NCBI GenBank assembly: GCA_012514125.1 | Contig: JAAZAW010000268.1 | Location: 1 to 17,064 of the forward strand | Direction: 5' to 3' | DNA from: Phycisphaerae bacterium | Lineage (GTDB): Bacteria; Planctomycetota; Phycisphaerae; JAAYCJ01 | DNA: 17,064 nt | Shown here: positions 8,519-15,273 of the stretch, piece by piece | How positions within the stretch are numbered: position 1 is the stretch's first letter | Layout: each line of letters begins with the position of its first letter | Notes under the pieces: model-generated | What the model saw: only the letters and a program-made list of their open reading frames with translations | The model's database searches: none | Told to the model about the DNA's origin: nothing | Program-made: the position numbers and the translations under genes

Positions 8519-8547
8519 ATCATATCACAAGTGATTCGATTTGCGAA
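8519..8547 (-). promoter_or_regulatory. Candidate promoter of the AraC regulator gene
   Basis: On the minus strand, TTCGCA (8542-8547) and TATGAT (8519-8524) are separated by exactly 17 bp, and TGA directly before the -10 makes an extended -10. The spacer contains a perfect inverted repeat, ATCAC-AA-GTGAT (8524-8535), which could be an operator for autoregulation. Confidence 0.5.
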
Positions 8548-8602
8548 CTACTTTGCTTGCTATTGCTAACGACAATTGCGATAAATACAGATAAAATACT
8601 AT

Positions 8603-8617
8603 AGAGTGTCTCACTCT
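8603..8617. repeat. Inverted repeat upstream of the URO-D-family gene
   Basis: AGAGTG-TCT-CACTCT is a perfect 6-bp inverted repeat with a 3-nt centre. It lies 40 bp upstream of the ATG at 8657 and overlaps or follows a possible -10 (TATAGA 8600-8605, 18 bp after TTGCGA 8576-8581). It is a candidate operator. Confidence 0.5.
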
Positions 8618-8638
8618 TTAAATTAAATACATCACTCT
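8611..8638 (+). promoter_or_regulatory. 21-bp-phased direct repeat, candidate AraC-type operator
   Basis: TCACTCT occurs at 8611-8617 and again at 8632-8638, exactly 21 bp apart, that is two helical turns. Direct half-sites with this phasing are typical of AraC-family regulators. The pair sits between the candidate promoter and the ribosome site of the URO-D-family gene, and upstream of the divergent AraC gene. Confidence 0.45.
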
Positions 8639-8656
8639 GGCGTAGGAGAAAATTTC

Positions 8657-9796
8657 ATGACACGACGTGAAAGACTGATGAAAACATTACGTGGGGAACC
8701 GGTCGATCGTCCGGCGGTTTATTTTTACGAGATCGCGGGGTTTTGTCCCAATCCAAATGATCCGGACCCTTACAATGTCTATAACGATCCTTCCTGGAAA
8801 CCCCTGCTCGATTTGGCAAATAACGAAACCGATATTATTCAATTCTGCCTGCCGAAGACTTCTTGGGCTTATCCGGAACTGCGGGAGAAACATTTCCACT
8901 ATGAGACGTGGGAGGAAGGAAACTCTCGATTTACTCGCACCACATTGGAAGCAGGCAATCGAACACTGACTCATCTGATTCGCCAGGATGCACCGGTCAA
9001 TACTCTCTGGACACTGGAGCATTTCCTCAAAAACACCGACGATCTTCGAGCCTATCTGGACCTTCCGGATGAACTCCTGGAACTTAAGATTGACACAACT
9101 CCAATGGTTCAACAGGAAAAAAATCTCGGCGATGCCGGAATCGTCATGGTGGATATGGGTGATCCAATTTGCCATGCCGCCGATTTATTTTCCATGGAAG
9201 AATACACCGTTACCGCTTTGACCGAGCAGGAACTCTTTCATCGTTTGCTTCAAAAATTTGCCCGCTCGCTCCATCGCCAAACGGAAACAATCTCACGAAA
9301 TTTCCCCGGCAGGCTCTGGCGAATTTACGGATCGGAATATGCTTCCGAGCCTTATCTTCCTCCAAGCCTTTACAACGAATATGTTGTAACCTACACCGGA
9401 CCGATGGTAAAAATGGTGCAACAACACGGCGGATATGTACGCCTTCACTCTCATGGCAGACTGCGAAACATCCTGCCTTATATCGCCGCCATGAAAATCG
9501 ACGCCCTGGACCCCATCGAACCTCCCCCGCAAGGTGATATCGAGCTTTATGAAGTCCGCGAAAAATATGGCAAAAATTGTGTCCTCTTCGGAAATATCGA
9601 AATTTCTGACATTGAAAATCTCGACCCCGACGCGTTCACCAAAAAAGTTGATCGTGCGCTTGAAGAAGGCACCCGAGGCACGGGACGAGGATTCGTCATG
9701 ACTCCCTCCGCCTCGCCTTACGGTCGGACAATCACCCAGCGAACCTTAACCAATTACACCATCATGGTCGAACGAACAAAAAAGTTTCATTCATAA
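8657..9796 (+). CDS. URO-D superfamily protein (methyltransferase-like, substrate unknown)
   Basis: This is a 379-aa cytoplasmic protein of the uroporphyrinogen decarboxylase superfamily, which includes true HemE and corrinoid-dependent methyltransferases such as MtaA. The start ATG has AGGAG eight bases upstream. The N-terminus (MTRRERLMKTLRGEPVDRPA) is the usual opening of the methyltransferase-like branch. Further marks are GSEYASEP (225-232), RLHSHGRLRNILPYI (262-276), DALDPIEPPPQGD (282-294), LFGNIE (310-315) and TPSASPYGR (349-357). The Zn-binding HxC and distal Cys pattern of MtaA-type proteins is not seen: the positions read HSH and PSAS. It is therefore unlikely to be HemE and may not be a classical CoM or corrinoid methyltransferase. 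No corrinoid protein is next to it. It is paired with the divergent AraC regulator. A catabolic demethylation or C1-transfer role is a guess. Confidence 0.88.
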   Translation: MTRRERLMKTLRGEPVDRPAVYFYEIAGFCPNPNDPDPYNVYNDPSWKPLLDLANNETDIIQFCLPKTSWAYPELREKHFHYETWEEGNSRFTRTTLEAGNRTLTHLIRQDAPVNTLWTLEHFLKNTDDLRAYLDLPDELLELKIDTTPMVQQEKNLGDAGIVMVDMGDPICHAADLFSMEEYTVTALTEQELFHRLLQKFARSLHRQTETISRNFPGRLWRIYGSEYASEPYLPPSLYNEYVVTYTGPMVKMVQQHGGYVRLHSHGRLRNILPYIAAMKIDALDPIEPPPQGDIELYEVREKYGKNCVLFGNIEISDIENLDPDAFTKKVDRALEEGTRGTGRGFVMTPSASPYGRTITQRTLTNYTIMVERTKKFHS

Positions 9797-9832
9797 CCCG
9801 AACCACTATGCGGTTACCTTATCGTATGAAAC

Positions 9833-9867
9833 AAAAAAAGGCGAAGCCAACCAGCTTCGCCTTTTTT
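9833..9867. terminator. Bidirectional rho-independent terminator
   Basis: The stem GGCGAAGC (9840-9847) and GCTTCGCC (9854-9861) has a 6-nt loop. It is flanked by seven A on the left and six T on the right, so it gives a U-run on both strands. It serves the convergent URO-D-family gene (stop at 9796) and the secretin operon (stop at 9889). Confidence 0.93.
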
Positions 9868-9888
9868 ATTTCTGAAAATTCAACCGAT

Positions 9889-12800
9889 CTAAAAATCAAC
9901 CTCGCAACCGGAAATCCTGCTCGAAATCTTGTCGATCTTCAGCGTATCAATCATTGTCGGGGCCGCTTCCTCACGAACCATAATCTTGGGTTTAACCAGA
10001 ATCATTAACGTGAAGTTGTCACGAGTCATCGACTTGTTGGCGAAGAATCGTTTGAGTACGGGCAGTTTACTTAAAACCGGAGGACCTGCTTCGATCTCGA
10101 TTTCACCGTTCTGCTTCAATCCACCGATCAGGAGCGTTCCGCCGTCCGGAACCGAAACTACTGTTTCCACGCGAGTTGTTCGTCGGCCCGGATAAACATA
10201 ACGTGAGAAACCAACACTACCCGGAGCCACAATCGGAACTTCAATCGCCAGATCGGCATCCGCGGCACGAACCGTCAACTGCGGCACAACGTACATGTTG
10301 ACATATTTCAAATCACGAGTCGAGGCACGAACCGCCAACACGGTTCCAAATCCCATATATTCAACTGTCGGTTCCTGACCTGCAGCCTGCTCGCCCACAG
10401 TGACTTCGATGGATTCAACATAAGGAATGTCGGTCTGAACCGCGATATATCCTAATGATCCATTTTCCATCACCACACGCGGTGCCTGAACAATGGTGCT
10501 GTATCGATCCATCTGAGTCGCCTCAAGAAGGAAATTCACTTGCAAATCATCCAGAAAAGCGCCCATCACCTGAAATGCCGGCTTACTGAACGAGTTCGCC
10601 AAGTTTCCCGGCAATGCGGTATCTTGCGGCGCCGTCATTTCATTCGAAGAATTCAACATCGGAATAGGCGTCCAGTTATTTCGAGAACCCCGAGGCTGAG
10701 GAACCAACCCGGGCGCACCGTAAGGCTGTGCATAACCCGGGGGCAATGCGCCGCCGGCACCCGTGGGCGTTGCGGGCAAGGCACCAAGATATGAAAACTG
10801 CCTCGGCTGTAAGAGCATGGCCGATGCGCCGTTTGGATCGCCGAACCCATTCTGAGCGCCCGTAAAATCATAACCGGCATTACCCTGGTTAAAGATAATA
10901 TCCAGATCCAAACCGATCTTTTCAAGGAAGTTATTCGATATGGTAATAAACCGGGCTTCCATGGCAATCTGTACCGACTGCACTTCACGTAAGGAATCAA
11001 GGAAACTCAAAATTTGATCGTGTACTTCCGCCGTCTGATAAACAATCAACCAGTTATTTCGCCAGACATTCACAGTCCCTTCGCCACCGGCTTCCGCCCA
11101 TGACTGCGGTGAAATGGTCGTCGTAATCAGCGTCAAGAGAATCTCGACCAGTTCACTTAATGATTGCAACTCATCAAATTCTTTCGCTTCAAGATCTTCC
11201 TGCTGAATCGATTCATCTTCCTGTTGAGGCTCGACCGCGGGAATGGCACTCAACGACGGTTGATAAGACATAATGTCGGAAATATTATAAACACGCGTCT
11301 CAAGGCGGCCCAAACGCGGAGCCAAATTTGCCATCCGCAAAGTATCCTTATCGGAAATCTGCACCACACCATTGGTGTCGATCGCATAATCAACCTCGGA
11401 ATCGCTCGTCCCGATGGTACGAAGCAATAGCTCCAACGCCGTCTTAAGGTTGATATCCTTGAATCCCTGCAACGCCTCTGTATTGACTTCCTGATCGGGC
11501 GTTATGGCAAGAAACTCAAGAACATCCCACTTCACAAAAAGTTGCAGCCCTTTGCTGTTGAACACATTAAACGCATCACGAAGCGTACCGCTGAACACTT
11601 TGGTATCTTCGATGAAAGTCTGCACCAATTTTTTTTCGGTTATACGGGCAGGGGTATCGCTTAGACCCATCTTGCCCGAACGACGAATCAACTCGTCACG
11701 ACGCTCGGACAGTTCCCGCCAATTTTTCGGATATTGAATCTCTTTCGACCAGGCAATACGCGACTCATCCGAATCAACCAGCGAATTCCTGCCTTCCGAC
11801 GCAATTAAATCGCGTATCTCACGCTGACGCGTGTAATCCGCAATCTCCTGAAGGTCCTCAATAAACCACTTGGCTCGATCAAAGTTCGGTTCGATTTCAA
11901 GAATCTGCTGGGCAACAACAATCGCTTCCGCAAATCGTTTCTCGCGACGAAGTGCGATCGCCTCCGAAAAAAGTCCTTGGATTTTGTCAAATTTCTCGTT
12001 TTCGACCTGAAGCTCACGCTCCATTTTCTTGCGTTCCGCTTCTTTCACCTGCTGAAGAACCTGCTGCTGTTCAAACGCTTGCTCTTCACTATCAATCATC
12101 TTGGCCAAACCATCAACCTGCAAAAGCAACTGTTCAAGCTCATCTTGCTTGAACAACATGCGAGATCGCAAAATATCCTGCCTCGCCTGGCGAAGCCTGT
12201 CACGGGCGACAAGATACTGACGATTGATCACCGCTTGGCGAACCTGACGCTCCGATTCCTGGAACGACGCCAATGCCTGCTCCCGCTGAATATTACGAGA
12301 AGCAAGAATTTCATCCAGCAAAGTCGGCTCCGCCGGACCACCCGGTGTACGCTCCAAGACCGGAGGACACGTGGGACCTGCCGCTACAGGAGCAGACGGA
12401 GCAACGTCATTCCCGGCGGAAACAACCTGACCCTGCTTTTCCGCAACTTCGGGTTTCGGAGCCGGTGTCAAAACCACCGAAGCCTCTTTCTTCGGCTCAG
12501 CCGCCGGAGCTTTAACCTCAGGCTTCGCCGCGCCGCGTTTCTTGGGAATCACACCCAATTGGACCTGGGCTTCCTGAACCCACGACTTGGGAATATAAGC
12601 CTTGGCGGAAAGAACACGTTTGAAATGCTTTTGAGCCGCATCGAAGTCTCCCGACTTCAACGCTTCCTTTCCCTGACTTAACGATTCTTCGGCAATCCGA
12701 TATTCCGTCGCCCCCCGTGCCGATTCATCGAGCAACTGATCGAGTTGATCACGCTGTTGCTTGGACAATTTCTGCGCGTCGTTATCTATCCGACGTGCCT

Positions 12801-12975
12801 GACGAAAAAGAATGCTTGCTTGCTCATAATTATGACTCTGAAAAGCCTGCAATCCCTTTTCTATCAAAACCTGAGGATCATCAGGCTGGGTTGTATTCTC
12901 GGCTTGGACCGGGCTTATATATAAAAATGCAGCCAGGACAGCACTGAGAAGTGCGAGAAGTTTATAGGTCCGCAA
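9889..12975 (-). CDS. Secretin (GspD/PilQ superfamily) with N-terminal TPR region
   Basis: This 1028-aa protein forms the outer-membrane channel of a type II secretion or type IV pilus-like machine. The start is TTG 12975, with GGAGG eight bases upstream. It yields a clean signal peptide (MRTYKLLALLSAVLAAF, cleavage after VQA). A longer reading from TTG 13014 lacks a ribosome site. Order of parts: TPR-like helices (about 33-70 and 92-128); Ala/Lys/Pro linker (about 142-205); long coiled coil (about 225-335); another TPR-like pair (about 335-380); STN/N0-like domain (about 455-560); N1-like domain; secretin core from about 660. An extended Pro/Gly-rich insert lies at about 700-795. The secretin signature DGGTLLIGGL is near 945, followed by VLSKLPVLKRFF and LVKPKIM. 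The length exceeds that of most GspD or PilQ proteins because of the N-terminal half. It is last in the operon-like block but separated from it by 396 bp. No pilotin gene is visible. Confidence 0.93.
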   Translation of the reverse strand: MRTYKLLALLSAVLAAFLYISPVQAENTTQPDDPQVLIEKGLQAFQSHNYEQASILFRQARRIDNDAQKLSKQQRDQLDQLLDESARGATEYRIAEESLSQGKEALKSGDFDAAQKHFKRVLSAKAYIPKSWVQEAQVQLGVIPKKRGAAKPEVKAPAAEPKKEASVVLTPAPKPEVAEKQGQVVSAGNDVAPSAPVAAGPTCPPVLERTPGGPAEPTLLDEILASRNIQREQALASFQESERQVRQAVINRQYLVARDRLRQARQDILRSRMLFKQDELEQLLLQVDGLAKMIDSEEQAFEQQQVLQQVKEAERKKMERELQVENEKFDKIQGLFSEAIALRREKRFAEAIVVAQQILEIEPNFDRAKWFIEDLQEIADYTRQREIRDLIASEGRNSLVDSDESRIAWSKEIQYPKNWRELSERRDELIRRSGKMGLSDTPARITEKKLVQTFIEDTKVFSGTLRDAFNVFNSKGLQLFVKWDVLEFLAITPDQEVNTEALQGFKDINLKTALELLLRTIGTSDSEVDYAIDTNGVVQISDKDTLRMANLAPRLGRLETRVYNISDIMSYQPSLSAIPAVEPQQEDESIQQEDLEAKEFDELQSLSELVEILLTLITTTISPQSWAEAGGEGTVNVWRNNWLIVYQTAEVHDQILSFLDSLREVQSVQIAMEARFITISNNFLEKIGLDLDIIFNQGNAGYDFTGAQNGFGDPNGASAMLLQPRQFSYLGALPATPTGAGGALPPGYAQPYGAPGLVPQPRGSRNNWTPIPMLNSSNEMTAPQDTALPGNLANSFSKPAFQVMGAFLDDLQVNFLLEATQMDRYSTIVQAPRVVMENGSLGYIAVQTDIPYVESIEVTVGEQAAGQEPTVEYMGFGTVLAVRASTRDLKYVNMYVVPQLTVRAADADLAIEVPIVAPGSVGFSRYVYPGRRTTRVETVVSVPDGGTLLIGGLKQNGEIEIEAGPPVLSKLPVLKRFFANKSMTRDNFTLMILVKPKIMVREEAAPTMIDTLKIDKISSRISGCEVDF

Positions 12976-12983
12976 TGTCGTAT

Positions 12984-12988
12984 CCTCC
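12984..12988 (-). promoter_or_regulatory. Shine-Dalgarno deciding the secretin start (TTG 12975)
   Basis: GGAGG on the minus strand lies eight bases before TTG 12975. In-frame TTG 13014 and GTG 12990 have no Shine-Dalgarno at a proper distance. The short start also places the signal peptide correctly at the N-terminus. Confidence 0.75.
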
Positions 12989-13047
12989 ACGTTTTCTGAA
13001 CAAAATTCTCTCAAGGTGAACAGGCATCTAACCTCTTCACACGCAAG

Positions 13048-13078
13048 ACTATCGAGAGATTCTTCGCCAAAAAGTCAA
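13048..13078 (-). promoter_or_regulatory. Candidate promoter of the secretin gene
   Basis: On the minus strand TTGACT (13073-13078) matches the -35 consensus at five of six positions. GATAGT (13048-13053) is a fair -10 at a long 19-bp spacing; TCGATA at 17 bp is poorer. The resulting leader would be about 65 nt. A perfect inverted repeat lies 1 bp upstream of the -35. Confidence 0.35.
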
Positions 13079-13079
13079 T

Positions 13080-13094
13080 GGTACAAAGTGTACC
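13080..13094. repeat. Perfect inverted repeat, candidate operator of the secretin gene
   Basis: GGTACA-AAG-TGTACC has 6-bp perfect arms and a 3-nt centre (15 bp). It sits directly upstream of the candidate -35 of the secretin gene, a typical position for an activator or repressor dimer site. Confidence 0.5.
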
Positions 13095-13371
13095 GCAGCC
13101 TTCACCATTGATCAAGCGAAAAATCAAATAACATAAAGACTTAAGAATATCTCTGCCTTATTTTTCCAGCCAGGAACGTCTCGAAAATTCATGACGCCAA
13201 ACTCCAGACTCTTTGTTTTAAGTGAAAGAAGAATTTTCAATCTCTCACTCATCAATCTCGGAAAATCGTTCTGCGTATCACCATGGGGACCGACAGAGGA
13301 TAAACGGAACTTTTTACGGAAAAACTTCTACCAAAAATTATTCCTGATTACGCAGGTTTCATAAAACATAA

Positions 13372-15234
13372 CTATCGAACGCTTCTCATCTCTCTCATCA
13401 TCTTACCAATCCGGACACGCTGATCTCTTAACATATCCTGTGATTTTTTATAATCCTCCGATTCTTTAATTCGAATCGAATTCTGTTGAAGCGATTGACC
13501 GTCAGATGTCTGAATCGTCACATTCACTTCACGTTCTGCCGAACCCGGGGAAATTTCTGCGAGAACCCAGCCCATATTGAAATCCAGCTCCTCAAAACCC
13601 AAATCCTCAGCATTTTGACCCGGCACAGGAAGCAATTTGACCTTTTTCTTGTCGCCTATCGCTTCGCCTTCCTTGACAATGAAAACCTCGCTATACAAAC
13701 TACCTAAATGCCACTTAATAACAGTAAACTTAGCTGTCTTTTTGTCGTTACCCAGACCATCGACAAAACAATAATACTCATGATCCAGTTTTACCGGCTC
13801 AGAAACCTCAGCCCATGGACCGGCGATACCTGCCAGAAGCGTATTCGAGGGATCTTTTAAATATAACTTGTAACCAGCCAGAGGATTATACATCACCGGA
13901 CGAATCCGATATTTATACGTTTGTCCGGGGACGCCGAACAGATCGATCGCCCAGATTTTGAGTTTCTTCTCCAATCTGCGTTCCTCATTCGTCAATTTCT
14001 GTACCGTAACCTGCCTGGGCTGTTGCATCCTGCCTCTTCCGCCCATCCCCATCTCACCCGGCATACCAAGCCCCATCATTGCAGGGTCCATTGCACCCGG
14101 CGGCATACCCGGTCCTATCATCGCAGGATCCATGCCCATCCCGGGCCCACCGACAGCCGTTCTGCCGCCTGCCCGATTCGTCCGCCTGACACCCCCCCCC
14201 ATCGCCGGACCGCCAGGTCCGCCGGGCATCATCCCCGGACCGCCCCCTCCCATCCTGCGGGAAGCACGGCCACCCGGCCCACCGACACCCATTCCTGGGT
14301 CAACCCGCTGCCGACGAGCAGGCTGAACTGCCTGCCTGCGCTCACGGGGTTTTCTAGTAGCTTCGACCACCGGCTTTTTCTCACCAGGCAGTAACGGGGG
14401 GGTCCATTCGCTTCCATATAAAACCGTTGGAAGCTCCGGCATCATTGCAGAACTTTCGACTTGACTCAGTTGTGAAAATACCTCATTGCGGAGGCTTCGC
14501 AGATCATCCATCGAATCCACTTTAAGCGATTCTTCCGAAGTGATGACCAGACTATCGGAATATGGGAAAGGAACATCTTGCCATTCACCGATTACTTTAC
14601 CCTGATCGTCAACCGGTGCACGCTGGATATCCACTCGAATAAACATGGGTTCTTTTTCGATTTTTTCAGGGAGTTTTTCCAACTCCAGGCGTTGTTTTTC
14701 CAGATCGATTTCACCCGCGATGGCCGCCCAACTGACATCGACCTGATCCTGATCGGTTCCCAACAAGTCCTGCAACTCCATATCGCCGTTGACATCCACC
14801 GTGCTTCGTCCGTTGGTGGTCGTCAATTTTGTTACAGGTAAAACCTTGGGAAGAACATATTTTTCTTTGATAATCGGGATATCCGGAGGAGTGCGATCTT
14901 CCATTTCCTTATTTGGAAGAGCCACGGGAACGAGAGGCTTGAGAGAAGATTCCGGTAGTGCCGCCAAGCTTGTCTGAGCGTCGCCCTGCGACTGGGGCAA
15001 TTTAATTTCAGGCCAATCGGATTCCCGCTGTTTGGCAGTAGCGTCCAGTTGCTCCGCCTGCTGTCGAATCATGGCGGAAGCCTGACCCGGTTTGACCGTA
15101 CCGGACCCAAGCTGAATGCTTGTCGGAGAGGAAATCGCGTAAGCAATCAATATATAAATCAGGACCAGGGCGGCAATTCCCAGAAGTCCCTTTTCAAAAT
15201 GCTCTTCGATCGGACTCAATTTTTTTGTAGGCAT
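13372..15234 (-). CDS. Bitopic inner-membrane protein with Gly/Met/Pro-rich linker, in PilP position
   Basis: This is a 620-aa protein of no family I can name. The ATG follows GGAG by six bases. Residues 1-15 are charged, 16-34 form a single membrane segment, and the rest should be periplasmic. Residues about 55-130 are Pro/Gln-rich; 165-235 look like a beta-rich module (VSWAAI, then EPMFIRVDIQRA). Residues 310-405 are a low-complexity Gly/Met/Pro/Arg linker with an imperfect tandem repeat (MDPAMIGPGMPPG, then MDPAMMGLGMPG). Residues 425-590 form a second beta-rich module (FGVPGQTYKYRIRPVMYNP, then WAEVSEPV), possibly fibronectin-like. The C-terminus is helical and basic. It lies between the PilO-like gene (39-bp gap) and the secretin, the place where pilP or gspC encodes the link between inner membrane and secretin. 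That role is inferred from position and topology, not homology. The linker DNA carries a G9 tract. Confidence 0.85.
   Translation of the reverse strand: MPTKKLSPIEEHFEKGLLGIAALVLIYILIAYAISSPTSIQLGSGTVKPGQASAMIRQQAEQLDATAKQRESDWPEIKLPQSQGDAQTSLAALPESSLKPLVPVALPNKEMEDRTPPDIPIIKEKYVLPKVLPVTKLTTTNGRSTVDVNGDMELQDLLGTDQDQVDVSWAAIAGEIDLEKQRLELEKLPEKIEKEPMFIRVDIQRAPVDDQGKVIGEWQDVPFPYSDSLVITSEESLKVDSMDDLRSLRNEVFSQLSQVESSAMMPELPTVLYGSEWTPPLLPGEKKPVVEATRKPRERRQAVQPARRQRVDPGMGVGGPGGRASRRMGGGGPGMMPGGPGGPAMGGGVRRTNRAGGRTAVGGPGMGMDPAMIGPGMPPGAMDPAMMGLGMPGEMGMGGRGRMQQPRQVTVQKLTNEERRLEKKLKIWAIDLFGVPGQTYKYRIRPVMYNPLAGYKLYLKDPSNTLLAGIAGPWAEVSEPVKLDHEYYCFVDGLGNDKKTAKFTVIKWHLGSLYSEVFIVKEGEAIGDKKKVKLLPVPGQNAEDLGFEELDFNMGWVLAEISPGSAEREVNVTIQTSDGQSLQQNSIRIKESEDYKKSQDMLRDQRVRIGKMMREMRSVR
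14057..14133. repeat. Imperfect tandem repeat in the Gly/Met/Pro-rich linker
   Basis: Two units, 14057-14091 (35 bp) and 14096-14133 (38 bp), share CCCGGCAT-like starts and ATCATTGCAGGGTCCAT / ATCATCGCAGGATCCAT ends. They encode MDPAM(I/M)G(P/L)GMP repeats in the 620-aa protein and suggest recent local duplication. Confidence 0.65.
14192..14200 (-). repeat. G9 homopolymer inside a coding sequence
   Basis: Nine C on the plus strand read as nine G in the 620-aa protein gene (codons for Met-Gly-Gly-Gly, about residue 345-348). A second run, seven C on the coding strand, lies at 14396-14402. Such tracts are prone to slippage. Confidence 0.75.
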
Positions 15235-15252
15235 TTTTATCTCCGAAATTCC

Positions 15253-15269
15253 CTTAAATCGATTTTAAG
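15253..15269. repeat. Inverted repeat in the 39-bp gap between PilO-like and 620-aa genes
   Basis: CTTAAA-TCGAT-TTTAAG is a perfect 6-bp repeat with a 5-nt centre, just after the stop codon of the 450-aa gene. It is AT-rich, and no T-run follows. It may be an mRNA-processing or protein-binding site, or chance. Confidence 0.35.
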
Positions 15270-15273
15270 CGGA

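Larger units (their letters stand above)
12976..13371 (-). other. Leader / intergenic region between the 620-aa protein and the secretin
   Basis: This 396-bp gap interrupts an otherwise tight operon. It holds no convincing gene and no terminator for the gene upstream. On the minus strand it contains a candidate promoter (13048-13078) and a perfect palindrome (13080-13094). A 22-codon frame with a GGAG (nt 13192-13124) is present but is not supported as a gene. Confidence 0.6.

Noticed and set aside
8657..9796. HemE (heme biosynthesis) assignment for the URO-D-family gene
   Set aside because: The N-terminus and the HSHG / DPIEPP motifs are those of the methyltransferase-like branch; the gene is paired with an AraC regulator and no heme genes are nearby.
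11977..12681. 234-codon open frame on the plus strand, antisense to the secretin
   Set aside because: It lies wholly inside the secretin's TPR and coiled-coil coding region, has a composition rich in Leu, Arg and Phe typical of antisense shadows, and no ribosome site or domain.
12976..13014. Longer secretin start at TTG 13014
   Set aside because: It has no ribosome site and adds 13 polar residues in front of a signal peptide that is well formed from TTG 12975 with GGAGG correctly placed.
13124..13192. 22-codon minus-strand frame with GGAG upstream, ahead of the secretin
   Set aside because: It is too short to support; composition gives no signal, and the candidate promoter lies downstream of it.
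14000..14340. Collagen-like or surface repeat protein encoded on the plus strand (Pro/Gly-rich frames)
   Set aside because: These frames are the complement of the Gly/Met/Pro-rich linker of the 620-aa protein, which has a membrane segment, good start and operon context.
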